Program-made: the position numbers and the translations under genes
NCBI RefSeq assembly: GCF_014635885.1
Contig: NZ_BMDR01000001.1
Span: 711,833 to 775,832 of the forward strand
Source: Acinetobacter vivianii
GTDB lineage: Bacteria > Pseudomonadota > Gammaproteobacteria > Pseudomonadales > Moraxellaceae
Length of the DNA: 64,000 nucleotides
Reading direction: 5' to 3'
The notes under the pieces: generated by a model
Told to the model about the DNA's origin: nothing
Databases searched by the model: none
The model's input: only the letters and a program-made list of their open reading frames with translations
In this document: one piece after another, positions 24,467-32,122 of the stretch
Numbering within the stretch: position 1 is the first letter of the stretch
How the letters are laid out: each line of letters begins with the position of its first letter

Positions 24467-24614
24467 GTTGACTACCGTATAGGTAGTTTAGAAGTTTAAC
24501 CGTGGTGGGGATGGCAAACACATGTAGTTGACTACCGTATAGGTAGGTTAGAAGTCAAACGCTCGCTTTTCTTCATACGTGCATTTGTTGACTACCGCCT
24601 AGGTAGATTATGTT
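24467..24614 (+). CRISPR. Orphan mini CRISPR array, type I-F-like, 3 repeats and 2 spacers
   Basis: Three 28-bp repeats at 24467-24494, 24527-24554 and 24587-24614 are separated by two spacers of exactly 32 bp (24495-24526, 24555-24586). The first two repeats differ only at position 21 (T or G). The third keeps the first 11 bases and the stem but has a changed loop and a degenerate tail, typical of the leader-distal end. Each repeat begins GTTGA, carries the stem-loop CTACC-GTATA-GGTAG (loop GCCTA in the third) and the first two end TTAGAAG. Repeat length, spacer length, loop GTATA and AGAA tail are those of type I-F arrays processed by Cas6f/Csy4. Compared with the I-F consensus I remember (CTGCC-GTATA-GGCAG), the stem shows a compensatory pair change (G8 to A8 with C18 to T18). 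No cas gene is seen in 24 kb on the left or 39 kb on the right. The array runs left to right. Confidence 0.88.
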
Positions 24615-24631
24615 CACCCATATAAAAATGA

Positions 24632-24683
24632 CCTTAATTTTTTTGAACGATTAAGGCCATCATTGCGATGATCAGGCAATGAT
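24632..24683 (-). terminator. Two hairpins downstream of the lipase foldase gene
   Basis: On the reverse strand, the stem ATCATTGC-CTGATCATC-GCAATGAT (24659-24683) is followed by CCTTAAT-CGTTCAAAAAA-ATTAAGG (24632-24656) with a T-rich tail. They lie 70-120 bases after the foldase stop codon and probably end the lipase operon just before the mini CRISPR. Confidence 0.6.
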
Positions 24684-24755
24684 ACTTAAGAATAACTTTG
24701 CCATAAACTTATCTGCCACCCATTATTTTCTAAAATTCAAATACACTTAAAAACA

Positions 24756-25790
24756 CTACTTCCGATCATGCATCATTTCATAAGATTGCGCTCTTAATAC
24801 ATCTTCTTTAGTTCCAAAAGATTGATTCCGCAATTGATTAATCGACTGTTGTTTACTGGCATCACTCGCATCACTTTTTAAAATCTGGTCGCGCTCAGCC
24901 AAATAACCATTAACCTGTGTTTGCCAGCCTGCCTCTTCCTGATCCACTTTTTCCAGTCGATCCGCAGCTTCTGGCCCTAACAGACTTTCACGCATATTCC
25001 GAAGCTCTTGTGCAGAGCCACCTTTCTCACGGATTTCCTGCGTCAATTGCTGTAACTCAGCAAATTGCATAGAAACCCGAACACCATCCGACATCGTACT
25101 AGGAAGCTGATCAATCAGTTTTGCCAATTCAGCCGCTTTTTGTTGTGCAGTTAAAATCTTATTGGCATGAATACGCATCTGCTCAATATTAAACTGATTT
25201 AACTTACGTTCATTACCAAACAAGGCATTGATCTCAGCCGCATTAAAAAACTGCTGCTGGACTTTATACATCTGATCAAGGACTTTCTGAAAACCCTCAA
25301 TATCACCCGTTTTAAAATTACCACTGGGTTTTAAATTTTTGAGGGTATGACTGTACGCCACATATTGATCTAACAAATAAATCGCATAACTTGAAGCCGT
25401 ATCAGGTAGTGTTGCTGTTAGATATTGACGAATATCCGCGATCAATTCCGTTTCGGTTTTCTCGCCCAGACTTGAAAAGAAATAATCAAAACAACTACGG
25501 ATTCCAACTGTCAGTACAAGTTTACCGTTGGCATCTACCTGAATAGGACAATCAATTTCAGTTCCTTGTAATGAAGCCGCTAGAACAGGTAATTTTCCCT
25601 TTTGATGATCTTGTGTAGCACCAGCAAAATTATATTCTGAGGACTGGGCTTGAGCCTGCTGGTTCAATGGATGCGAAGTCGTTTGTGCATCTGGCTTAAA
25701 TATCCAGTAAATCAAAGCCAATATCAGCAATAAACCGATAATTACACACAAACTGATGGTTTTATTATTTAAAAATTTACCGTTCATCAT
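24756..25790 (-). CDS. lifO: Lipase-specific foldase (lipase secretion chaperone)
   Basis: 344 residues: a short cytoplasmic start, one membrane anchor (about residues 12-31), a Gln/Ala-rich linker, then the periplasmic chaperone domain. The foldase motif RxxFDYxxSxxGE is intact (R98, F101, D102, Y103 through E110). The rest is the helical wrap that embraces the lipase. Lif proteins lower the folding barrier of class I.1/I.2 lipases in the periplasm before secretion by the type II system. The gene lies 75 bases downstream of the lipase gene on the same strand. It starts at tandem ATGs just after AAGGG. Confidence 0.93.
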   Translation of the reverse strand: MMNGKFLNNKTISLCVIIGLLLILALIYWIFKPDAQTTSHPLNQQAQAQSSEYNFAGATQDHQKGKLPVLAASLQGTEIDCPIQVDANGKLVLTVGIRSCFDYFFSSLGEKTETELIADIRQYLTATLPDTASSYAIYLLDQYVAYSHTLKNLKPSGNFKTGDIEGFQKVLDQMYKVQQQFFNAAEINALFGNERKLNQFNIEQMRIHANKILTAQQKAAELAKLIDQLPSTMSDGVRVSMQFAELQQLTQEIREKGGSAQELRNMRESLLGPEAADRLEKVDQEEAGWQTQVNGYLAERDQILKSDASDASKQQSINQLRNQSFGTKEDVLRAQSYEMMHDRK

Positions 25791-25828
25791 CCCTTGCTCT
25801 ATTTATCCTTTATTTTTCAATCCATTTT

Positions 25829-25860
25829 AGCTAAAGGAGCAAATACTGCCCCTTTAGCTT
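25829..25860 (-). promoter_or_regulatory. Hairpin between lipase and foldase genes
   Basis: On the reverse strand, AGCTAAAGG-GGCAGTATTTGCT-CCTTTAGCT forms a nine-pair stem right after the lipase stop codon, but without the T run of a normal terminator. It could slow transcription or protect the lipase mRNA 3' end, giving more lipase than foldase. This is inference from position. Confidence 0.55.
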
Positions 25861-25865
25861 ATTTA

Positions 25866-26906
25866 TTATAACCCCTGATTTTTTAAACGATTGGCTTGTG
25901 CACGGTACGGCGTGACTGGATTTTGCAAAAACCCTACCAAACCTAATACCTGATTTACCTCATCCAAATGGTTAAATGCATAGTTATCACGAATGACCGT
26001 GCCTAAATGGCTCGAACAACGTGGTACCAAACCATCATTTTCACCTGAGATGAGTAAAGAGGTCGCTGTTAAAGCATAGTCCATCGGATCAGCTGCATTG
26101 GTAAATGGGCTGGTTCCACTCCATGAATAATAACGAACCCCATTCACCAGTTCAGCACCAGATCCACAGGCTGTGGTTGGTACGCCTGCTGGGAAGCGTT
26201 TATTAAAGTCTGCTGAACCGCTGGTCGTGAGTGAGTTTAATCCTGCAATTGCATCTTGATCATAGTAATGACCAGAACCTATGCCGACCAATGAGAAGAA
26301 GGCATTTACGCCTGCCGCAATAATAGGTGCAAGTGCTGGGCCAGCAGGTGATTTAACAACTGAATCGACCACATCTGCAACATCTGAACCTTTAGTTGGA
26401 CCTCCTACTGCTGTCACTGAAGCAATCTTATTCGGCAATAAGCTTGCAACATAACGAACCGATTGTGAGCCATGGCTATGGCCAATTAGATTGATTTTTT
26501 CAGCACCTGTAATTGCCAGCACCTGTTTGGCTTGTAGCAATAGTTGTTCACCGCGTACTTCCGATGAATTAAAAGAAGCTTGCTGTGCAACAAATACATT
26601 GGCCCCATTTCCAACCAGATCTTCAGTAATCCCGTTCCAGTATTGCAATGGGCCAACCGCTGAGAATCCAGCCATACCATGGGCTAAGAGAATAGGATAC
26701 TTGGTTTTTGCATAACTGGAGGTGACGTTGGTACTACCACCGACTGAGCAACCGTTCACATTACAGTTTTGCCATGAGGCTTTAGGTGATAGAAAATCAA
26801 ACAAACCTGCATGAACAACGGTTCCACTACTAATAAACATGCCTGCCATTAACGCCATAGCATTTAAATATTTCTTTTTCACGTTTTTGCTCCGAGCATT
26901 TTTCAT
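25866..26906 (-). CDS. lipA: Secreted triacylglycerol lipase (class I, foldase-dependent)
   Basis: 346 residues with a signal peptide (MKNARSKNVKKKYLNAMALM..., cleaved near V-V-H-A-G). The lipase begins P-I-L-L-A-H-G-M-A-G (oxyanion region). The nucleophile is S144 in G-H-S-H-G. The downstream D (A-D-P-M-D-Y and G-E-N-D-G-L-V region) and H (H-L-D-E-V-N-Q) complete the triad and Ca2+ site of Pseudomonas/Burkholderia-like lipases. It hydrolyses long-chain triglycerides outside the cell after Lif-assisted folding and type II secretion. Its operon partner is the foldase downstream. A nested palindrome 28 bases upstream of the start (26934-26966) is a likely control site. The symbol clashes with lipoyl synthase lipA, also in this window. 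Confidence 0.93.
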   Translation of the reverse strand: MKNARSKNVKKKYLNAMALMAGMFISSGTVVHAGLFDFLSPKASWQNCNVNGCSVGGSTNVTSSYAKTKYPILLAHGMAGFSAVGPLQYWNGITEDLVGNGANVFVAQQASFNSSEVRGEQLLLQAKQVLAITGAEKINLIGHSHGSQSVRYVASLLPNKIASVTAVGGPTKGSDVADVVDSVVKSPAGPALAPIIAAGVNAFFSLVGIGSGHYYDQDAIAGLNSLTTSGSADFNKRFPAGVPTTACGSGAELVNGVRYYSWSGTSPFTNAADPMDYALTATSLLISGENDGLVPRCSSHLGTVIRDNYAFNHLDEVNQVLGLVGFLQNPVTPYRAQANRLKNQGL

Positions 26907-27335
26907 TTTTATTACAAAGTGTTAGTCCTATAATTTTGTATGTGGAATCATTCCGACCATACAAAAGGGATATCAAATCACCCTCCTTTAATATTGTTTG
27001 ATTTTTAGACTAAAGCAAACTGCGCCAAAATCATAACAATTCAGGCCAAAATTACGACTGATTGATAAAATTCCGATGAATGTACATACCCAACGCGAAT
27101 GGAATGGATTTCCACTTTACGCGTTGTTAAAAAGGTTCTACGCGATACACAATGAAAATATAAGCATCGATGTATATGAGAACTTAATATCTGCTTTGAA
27201 TTTTCACGCAAAAAAAAACACTGAATCATGCTGCCTTTTTTGCTGTAGTGAACATGTTAAATGCAGAAAAATTGAATCTTATTTTTCGAGAGATTATGTA
27301 ACAATAACCAGTCTTATCATCCAGCTGGATCGCAT
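26907..27335. other. Divergent intergenic region between lipase and flavin reductase
   Basis: About 430 bases hold the lipase and flavin-reductase upstream regions. Apart from the palindrome at 26934-26966 I see no RNA gene or repeat. Two short ORFs (27041-27229 reverse, 27076-27339 forward) have no ribosome binding site and unlikely composition, so I do not call them. Confidence 0.5.
26934..26966. promoter_or_regulatory. Nested palindrome upstream of the lipase gene
   Basis: Outer arms TTTTGTATG and CATACAAAA (nine bases each, perfect) enclose an inner repeat GGAAT-C-ATTCC. The whole element is 33 bp and ends 28 bases before the lipase ATG. It may bind a dimeric regulator or fold as an RNA hairpin in the leader. 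Confidence 0.6.
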
Positions 27336-27911
27336 ATGAGTGCTCAAGACATTACAGCCGTTGAACTTTCCAAAGCCTATCGTCTATTAAATCATGGCCC
27401 TACTGTTCTGGTATCTGCTCAGCATGAACAGGACGCTGATGTGATGGCTGCTGCTTGGGCATGTGCACTGGAACTTACGCCAGCCAAAGTCACTGTTGTT
27501 CTGGACAAAAGTACCAAGACCCGACAACTGGTTGAGCAAAGTGGTTATTTTGCGCTACAGGTGCCCTGCTATGCGCAAATTGATATGGTGCACCAACTCG
27601 GTACGATTAGTAAATTTGATCAGCCCACCAAACTGGCAGATTGCAAAACGGAATTGTTTTATCAGGATCCCTATCCAGTCCCGCTGGTCACAGGCAGTCT
27701 GGCATGGTTGATTTGCAAAGTTATTCCAGAGCCACATAACCAGCAAGCACACGATTTATTTATTGGATCTGTGGTTGCAGCATGGGCCGATTCTCGCGTA
27801 TTCCGAGATGGACACTGGCATTTTCAGAACGCTGCAAAAGAGTTGCGAAGCTTGCACTATATTGCGGGTGGAACCTTTTATTTGATTGGTGATGAAGTCA
27901 AAGCCAGATAA
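27336..27911 (+). CDS. Flavin reductase-like, FMN-binding split-barrel protein
   Basis: 191 residues. The order H-G-P-T-V-L-V-S-A, V-M-A-A-A-W-A-C-A-L-E-L-T-P-A-K-V-T-V-V-L-D, then S-G-Y-F-A-L-Q-V-P, and later D-L-F-I-G-S-V-V-A-A matches the flavin reductase/DIM6 family, which binds FMN in a split beta-barrel and reduces it with NAD(P)H or serves an oxygenase partner. No partner oxygenase is adjacent. It is monocistronic, with a good terminator after it, and is divergent from the lipase gene. Confidence 0.82.
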   Translation: MSAQDITAVELSKAYRLLNHGPTVLVSAQHEQDADVMAAAWACALELTPAKVTVVLDKSTKTRQLVEQSGYFALQVPCYAQIDMVHQLGTISKFDQPTKLADCKTELFYQDPYPVPLVTGSLAWLICKVIPEPHNQQAHDLFIGSVVAAWADSRVFRDGHWHFQNAAKELRSLHYIAGGTFYLIGDEVKAR

Positions 27912-27923
27912 TCAGCGAAAGCT

Positions 27924-27958
27924 CAGGCAATGATTTTCAGCATTGCCTGTTTTATTTA
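27924..27958. terminator. Bidirectional terminator between flavin reductase and lipoprotein genes
   Basis: CAGGCAATG-ATTTTCAG-CATTGCCTG with a T-rich tail follows the flavin reductase stop by 12 bases and abuts the end of the converging lipoprotein gene. Confidence 0.85.
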
Positions 27959-28522
27959 CTCTGCTTTCATCATTTCACGATACAAGGTATCTAGGAACTG
28001 CTGCTGTTTCTGATTGTCTTTAAAATAACGCTGATAATTGACACTACAGCTTTCTACATCGGCGATATTGGCTTTATTAAAAGACCAGTCCGTGGTGTCT
28101 TTGACTGTAATCCCTAAATCATCATCACAACTCTGCCACAACTGAGCAAATCGACTGCGTTGCTTTGCATCAAGTTGTTGAAAGTCGGCATATACAGAAA
28201 AACCATGCATTTCTGAATTAAAAAATTTCGAAATCATGCTCACAGGCACGCCACCCCACATCATCGGTTGATCTTGAGGAAAACGAATATCTTTGAGTTT
28301 ATCCTCAGACATTATTTTATCTTGCTCGCCTTCCTTTAAAAACTGGGTTTCATAAACCAAGGTTGTGCCTACGGGTACCTGAATTTTTTTAACGATGCGC
28401 ACTTCGCGAGTTTTATAATAGGGATAATTCGGTGATGAATTTCCACCTGTTGGATTCATATTACCGACACAACCCGTTACACTCAGGCCAAACAATGTAG
28501 CAATCATCAGTCTATATTTCAT
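27956..28522 (-). CDS. Lipoprotein of unknown function
   Basis: 188 residues with a lipoprotein signal and lipobox V-T-G-C (cysteine at 18), then an Asn/Pro/Ser-rich tether. The mature domain has a region E-V-R-I-V-K-K-I-Q-V-P-V-G-T-T-L-V-Y-E-T-Q-F and several tryptophans, with two cysteines near 130 and 158. I do not recognise a named family. AAGGA seven bases before the ATG supports the start. It is convergent with the flavin reductase gene. Confidence 0.72.
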   Translation of the reverse strand: MKYRLMIATLFGLSVTGCVGNMNPTGGNSSPNYPYYKTREVRIVKKIQVPVGTTLVYETQFLKEGEQDKIMSEDKLKDIRFPQDQPMMWGGVPVSMISKFFNSEMHGFSVYADFQQLDAKQRSRFAQLWQSCDDDLGITVKDTTDWSFNKANIADVESCSVNYQRYFKDNQKQQQFLDTLYREMMKAE

Positions 28523-28624
28523 ATCTAAATCCTTGAGCTATCGTTATTCTTATCAAGAAGCTGTTTCTTACCTTAGAGTCAAACCCGTCAACACACAATA
28601 TAAAATTTGAGAGCAAGAATAAAA

Positions 28625-28655
28625 AACAGTTGCTAGCGCCAAGCTCACAACTGTT
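28625..28655 (-). terminator. Terminator after the short-chain dehydrogenase gene
   Basis: On the reverse strand AACAGTTG-TGAGCTTGGCGCTAG-CAACTGTTTTTT forms a stem with a T run, 31 bases after the stop codon. Confidence 0.8.
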
Positions 28656-28685
28656 CTGTAGATTGATTCAATTTTTTAAAAAAAC

Positions 28686-29456
28686 TTATTTTGGTGCCAT
28701 ACGAATCGCACCATCCAAACGAATCACTTCACCATTTAGATATGAGTTTTCCGCGATATGTGCCACTAATCGAGCAAATTCTTCTGGGCGCCCCAAACGT
28801 GAAGGATAAGGGACCATTTGCCCTAAAGCATCCTGTACGTTCTGCGGTAAACCTTTTAACATCGGGGTTTCCATAATACCCGGTGCAATGGTCATCACAC
28901 GTATCGCATGACGAGCAAGTTCTCGTGCAATCGGCAAAGTCATCGCCACAACGGCACCTTTCGATGCAGAATATGCTGCCTGCCCAATTTGTCCATCAAA
29001 GGCTGCAACCGAAGCTGTATTGACGATCACCCCTCGATCTTCATCACCTTCCGCAACGGTATTCTTACTCATGGCATCCGCGGCAAAGCGCAACATATTA
29101 AATGTGCCTGTGACATTGATGTGTAACGTTTTCGAGAACATTGCCAAATCATGTACGCCCTCTTTACCCACAACTTTTGCCGAAGGGCCAATGCCCGCAC
29201 AATTGATCAGGCCATATACACTGCCATGTTTGGCCAACACATCTTTAAAAAACTGTTCCGCAGCTGCTTCATCGGTCACATCCAGTTTTACAAATTCTGC
29301 CTGTGCTCCCAATGCTTGTGCTTGTTGTTGTCCTGCTTCAACATTCATATCAACCAAAGTGACTGACGCACCTTTTTCAACCAAATGTTCAGCTGTTGCT
29401 GCACCTAGACCAGAGCCACCGCCTGTAATAACAAAATGTTTTCCCTGAATTTTCAT
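28686..29456 (-). CDS. Short-chain dehydrogenase, 3-hydroxyacyl-CoA dehydrogenase type II-like
   Basis: 256 residues. The Rossmann motif T-G-G-G-S-G-L-G (residues 11-18), N-C-A-G, the catalytic Y-S-A-S-K and the flexible A-P-G-I-M-E-T-P are intact. The pattern (F-V-I-T-G-G-G-S-G-L-G, V-D-x-N, I-N-V-T-G-T-F-N, L-P-x-A-R-E-L-A) resembles HSD17B10-type 3-hydroxyacyl-CoA dehydrogenases rather than general SDRs, suggesting a step in fatty-acid or branched-chain acyl-CoA oxidation. It is divergent from an AraC-type regulator 90 bases away, which probably controls it. AGGAAA precedes the ATG. Confidence 0.85.
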   Translation of the reverse strand: MKIQGKHFVITGGGSGLGAATAEHLVEKGASVTLVDMNVEAGQQQAQALGAQAEFVKLDVTDEAAAEQFFKDVLAKHGSVYGLINCAGIGPSAKVVGKEGVHDLAMFSKTLHINVTGTFNMLRFAADAMSKNTVAEGDEDRGVIVNTASVAAFDGQIGQAAYSASKGAVVAMTLPIARELARHAIRVMTIAPGIMETPMLKGLPQNVQDALGQMVPYPSRLGRPEEFARLVAHIAENSYLNGEVIRLDGAIRMAPK

Positions 29457-29510
29457 TTACGTTTCCTATCAAATTAAAGATATAAATTTTTATAACTAAG
29501 CCTAAAGGCA

Positions 29511-29538
29511 ACTTTTTTCCGATACAATTTCAAAAAGT
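29511..29538. promoter_or_regulatory. Inverted repeat between the dehydrogenase and its AraC-type regulator
   Basis: ACTTTTT and AAAAAGT arms, separated by 14 bases, sit in the 92-base divergent region ahead of the regulator. The arms are low-complexity, so the call is weak, but the place fits an operator. Confidence 0.25.
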
Positions 29539-29548
29539 AGCAAAGTTA

Positions 29549-30661
29549 ATGCGACTTTTGAGCAGTCGATCTATTTATTCTCCTGTATTTTATGCTGATA
29601 TGACCAAAAACCTTACTCACGATCTTAATGCGGCCAAGGATACAATTTCAAATGCTTTAATTCGGGAAGCATTAAGTGTTGCTGCAAGTCGCGGTTTAAA
29701 TATTGTCAGTATTGCCAATCGGGCTGGCATTTCTGCTGAGTTGTTAACCTCAAGCAAAGCTCGCGTTCCTGTCGCGCAGTGTGCCCAGTTATGGGTAGAA
29801 CTGGCGGAGAGTATGAATGATGAGTTTCTCGGTATGGATACCCATCCCATGCGCCGTGGTAGCTATCAATTACTGGCAAAGCTTGCCTTTAATACCGAAA
29901 CGCTGGAACAGGCAATTAAAGAAATTCTAAAGTTTTTAGCACTGATTCTGGATGATATTCGGGGTGAACTGGTTCAGAAAGGTGCGAAAGCCTATCTGAT
30001 TCTGCATGATCGTGAACAGCCGAAGCGGATGTTTACTTACTCGACCTTTCTGATGCTGGTTCACAGCTTAATGTGCTGGCTCAGCGATCAGCGCATTCAC
30101 TTTCATAAAATGACGTTTAGATGCCATCCGCCTGTAGAAATACAGGATTATCGTGTCCGTTTTTGTGAAAATATCCACTTCCATGCTGAGCAAAACAGCA
30201 TCGAATTTGATGCACATTATCTGAAACATAAAATCAAAAAAGATAAACAGGCACTTAATGATTTTCTTAAACATACACCCTACAACCTGATTGTACGTTT
30301 CAAGAATGAAAATTCGCTGAGTCTACAAATACGTCGGCAATTGCTTCTACAAGCACCTTCGGAATGGGCAGAACTAAAAGATATTGCGCAGCAGCTCAAT
30401 ATGTCGACAGCCACCATCCAGCGTCGTTTAAAACAGGAAGGTGTCAGCTACCAGCAGCTGAAGAATGACATTCGCTGTGATATTGCAATTGAAAGGCTGA
30501 GCAAAACGGATGATTCAATTCAAAGTATTAGTGATGACCTCAACTTTCATGATCCAAGTGCTTTTCACCGTGCCTTTAAAAAATGGAGTGGTGTCAGCCC
30601 AGGCAGTTATCGTAAAACCTCTCCATTAAAGAAAAACAAACTGAACCTACTTGATGAGTAA
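29549..30661 (+). CDS. AraC-family transcriptional regulator
   Basis: Up to 370 residues; an in-frame ATG at 29600 would give 353, and neither has a convincing ribosome binding site. The first two thirds match the arabinose-binding-like sensor domain common in Acinetobacter/Pseudomonas regulators of lipid and aromatic genes (L-A-K-L-A-F-N-T-E-T-L-E-Q-A-I-K, Y-S-T-F-L). The C-terminal 100 residues hold two helix-turn-helix motifs of the AraC type (I-A-Q-Q-L-N-M-S-T-A-T-I-Q-R-R-L, then S-D-D-L-N-F-H-D-P-S-A-F-H-R-A-F-K-K-W-S-G). It is divergent from the short-chain dehydrogenase, its likely target. Confidence 0.88.
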   Translation: MRLLSSRSIYSPVFYADMTKNLTHDLNAAKDTISNALIREALSVAASRGLNIVSIANRAGISAELLTSSKARVPVAQCAQLWVELAESMNDEFLGMDTHPMRRGSYQLLAKLAFNTETLEQAIKEILKFLALILDDIRGELVQKGAKAYLILHDREQPKRMFTYSTFLMLVHSLMCWLSDQRIHFHKMTFRCHPPVEIQDYRVRFCENIHFHAEQNSIEFDAHYLKHKIKKDKQALNDFLKHTPYNLIVRFKNENSLSLQIRRQLLLQAPSEWAELKDIAQQLNMSTATIQRRLKQEGVSYQQLKNDIRCDIAIERLSKTDDSIQSISDDLNFHDPSAFHRAFKKWSGVSPGSYRKTSPLKKNKLNLLDE

Positions 30662-30674
30662 AAGGAATTAAGCC

Positions 30675-31307
30675 ATGTACTTACCTGAAATTTTTGAAGA
30701 AAAAGACCCTCAAAAACTCTATCAACTGATTCAGGATTATCCTTTTGCTCCCCTTATCAGCCACAGTTCAGAAGGCTTGGATGCCCATCATCTGCCTTTC
30801 AAACTGATACTCGATGAAGAAAATCAAACGGCGACACTGATTGCACACATTGCCAAAAATAATGCATTGCATACGCAAATCCCAAATGGCACAGAAGTCC
30901 TGATTATCTTTCAAGGTGAGCAAGGTTATATTTCACCGAACTGGTATCCGAGCAAACAACATCATCATCAACATGTACCGACATGGAACTATCAGGTGGT
31001 GCATGTTAAAGGCAAAATTAATTTCTTATCTGATGAAAAATCATTGCGCGGCATTTTGGCAAAACTGACACGGACACATGAAGCGAAACAGCCTGTTCCA
31101 TGGAAAATGTCAGATGCACCTGCCGAATACATTACTCAGCAATTGCAAGAAATTGTGGGCATTGAAATTCAGATCACCGAGATCACAGGCAAATTTAAAT
31201 TGAGTCAAAATCGGGAAAAAGTAGATGCTTTAGGCGTGGTTGATGGGCTTGAAAAACACGGCAATCACAATTTAGCAAAAGCCGTACAGCAATATATTAA
31301 AGATTAA
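30675..31307 (+). CDS. PaiB-family FMN-binding negative transcriptional regulator
   Basis: 210 residues. Matches PaiB-like proteins: M-Y-L-P-x-x-F-E-x at the start, a split-barrel flavin-binding core (H-H-L-P-F, H-I-A-K-N-N, Y-I-S-P-N-W-Y-P-S-K) and the C-terminal F-K-L-S-Q-N-R. In Bacillus PaiB represses sporulation and degradative enzyme genes; elsewhere the function is mostly untested, and a heme-oxygenase or FMN-dependent role has been proposed for relatives. AAGGA lies eight bases before the ATG, 13 bases after the AraC gene, so the two are probably co-transcribed. Its stop codon overlaps that of prmC by three bases. Confidence 0.87.
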   Translation: MYLPEIFEEKDPQKLYQLIQDYPFAPLISHSSEGLDAHHLPFKLILDEENQTATLIAHIAKNNALHTQIPNGTEVLIIFQGEQGYISPNWYPSKQHHHQHVPTWNYQVVHVKGKINFLSDEKSLRGILAKLTRTHEAKQPVPWKMSDAPAEYITQQLQEIVGIEIQITEITGKFKLSQNREKVDALGVVDGLEKHGNHNLAKAVQQYIKD

Positions 31308-32122
31308 GCAGACTTTTGACCTAAACTGACCCGATCATTGCCGCCATAATCCTTAATTGTCTGGATTTGCTCAAAACCTTGCTGCTCGAAGACCTGGCGA
31401 ACAGCTTCACCTTGGTCATAACCATGTTCCAGCACAATCCAGCCTTTTGGTTTGAGCCAGTTTTTACCTTGCTCGATAATGGTTTCGATATCCGCCATCC
31501 CCTGACGATCCGCAATCAAGGCACGCTCAGGTTCAGACTTGAGCTTCTGCATATGCACGTCTTCTGGATCAATATACGGTGGATTCGACACAATTAAATC
31601 AAACTGCTGCTCATCCAGTGCTTCAAACCATGCACCACAAGCAAATTTCACCTGCATCAGACCATGCCGAAGCGCATTTTCCTGAGCAACCGCTAAAGTT
31701 GGCTCATAAATATCAGTCGCCATGACTTGCCATTGCGGACGTTCACTCGCAAGTGCCAAAGCAATTGCACCCGTTCCCGTACCCAAATCAACAATCTTGG
31801 CTTGCTGATCCAGTGGCAGCTTCAACACTGTTTCCACAAGAATTTCAGTATCTGGACGTGGCACCAAAGTGTCATGGGTCACTTTCAGATCTAAGGTCCA
31901 AAATGGCTGTGAACCAGTGACATAGGCCAAGGGCTCACCCTGCTCAATACGAGCCAGACCATCCAGATAAGCCTGTTTCTGCATGTCTGTTAATTCTTGC
32001 TCAAGGCGTAGTTTGAGTTCCAGTGCATTAATACCAAGAAGATGCTCAAGTAGCCATGCCGCCTCCTGACGTTCATAGCTATCAATTTCACCTTTAATCT
32101 CTAACGCTTGAGCAATATTCAT
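31304..32122 (-). CDS. prmC: Release factor N5-glutamine methyltransferase
   Basis: 272 residues. The SAM-binding G-T-G-T-G-A-I-A-L-A motif and the catalytic N-P-P-Y (in V-S-N-P-P-Y-I) are both present, and the helical N-terminal domain that binds the release factor precedes them. It methylates the glutamine of the GGQ motif of RF1 and RF2. Its start codon overlaps the stop of prfA (TAATG), so it is translationally coupled to its substrate's gene, the usual arrangement. Confidence 0.97.
   Translation of the reverse strand: MNIAQALEIKGEIDSYERQEAAWLLEHLLGINALELKLRLEQELTDMQKQAYLDGLARIEQGEPLAYVTGSQPFWTLDLKVTHDTLVPRPDTEILVETVLKLPLDQQAKIVDLGTGTGAIALALASERPQWQVMATDIYEPTLAVAQENALRHGLMQVKFACGAWFEALDEQQFDLIVSNPPYIDPEDVHMQKLKSEPERALIADRQGMADIETIIEQGKNWLKPKGWIVLEHGYDQGEAVRQVFEQQGFEQIQTIKDYGGNDRVSLGQKSA

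Noticed and set aside
27041..27339. Overlapping short ORFs on both strands between the lipase and flavin reductase genes.
   Set aside because: No ribosome binding sites, odd composition, and mutual overlap; they look like chance frames in intergenic DNA.
29521..29652. Repeat of GATACAATTTCAAA at 29521 and 29639 near the AraC regulator.
   Set aside because: One copy lies inside the coding sequence; a 14-base AT-rich repeat 118 bases apart may be chance. A real AraC site would need conservation in relatives.
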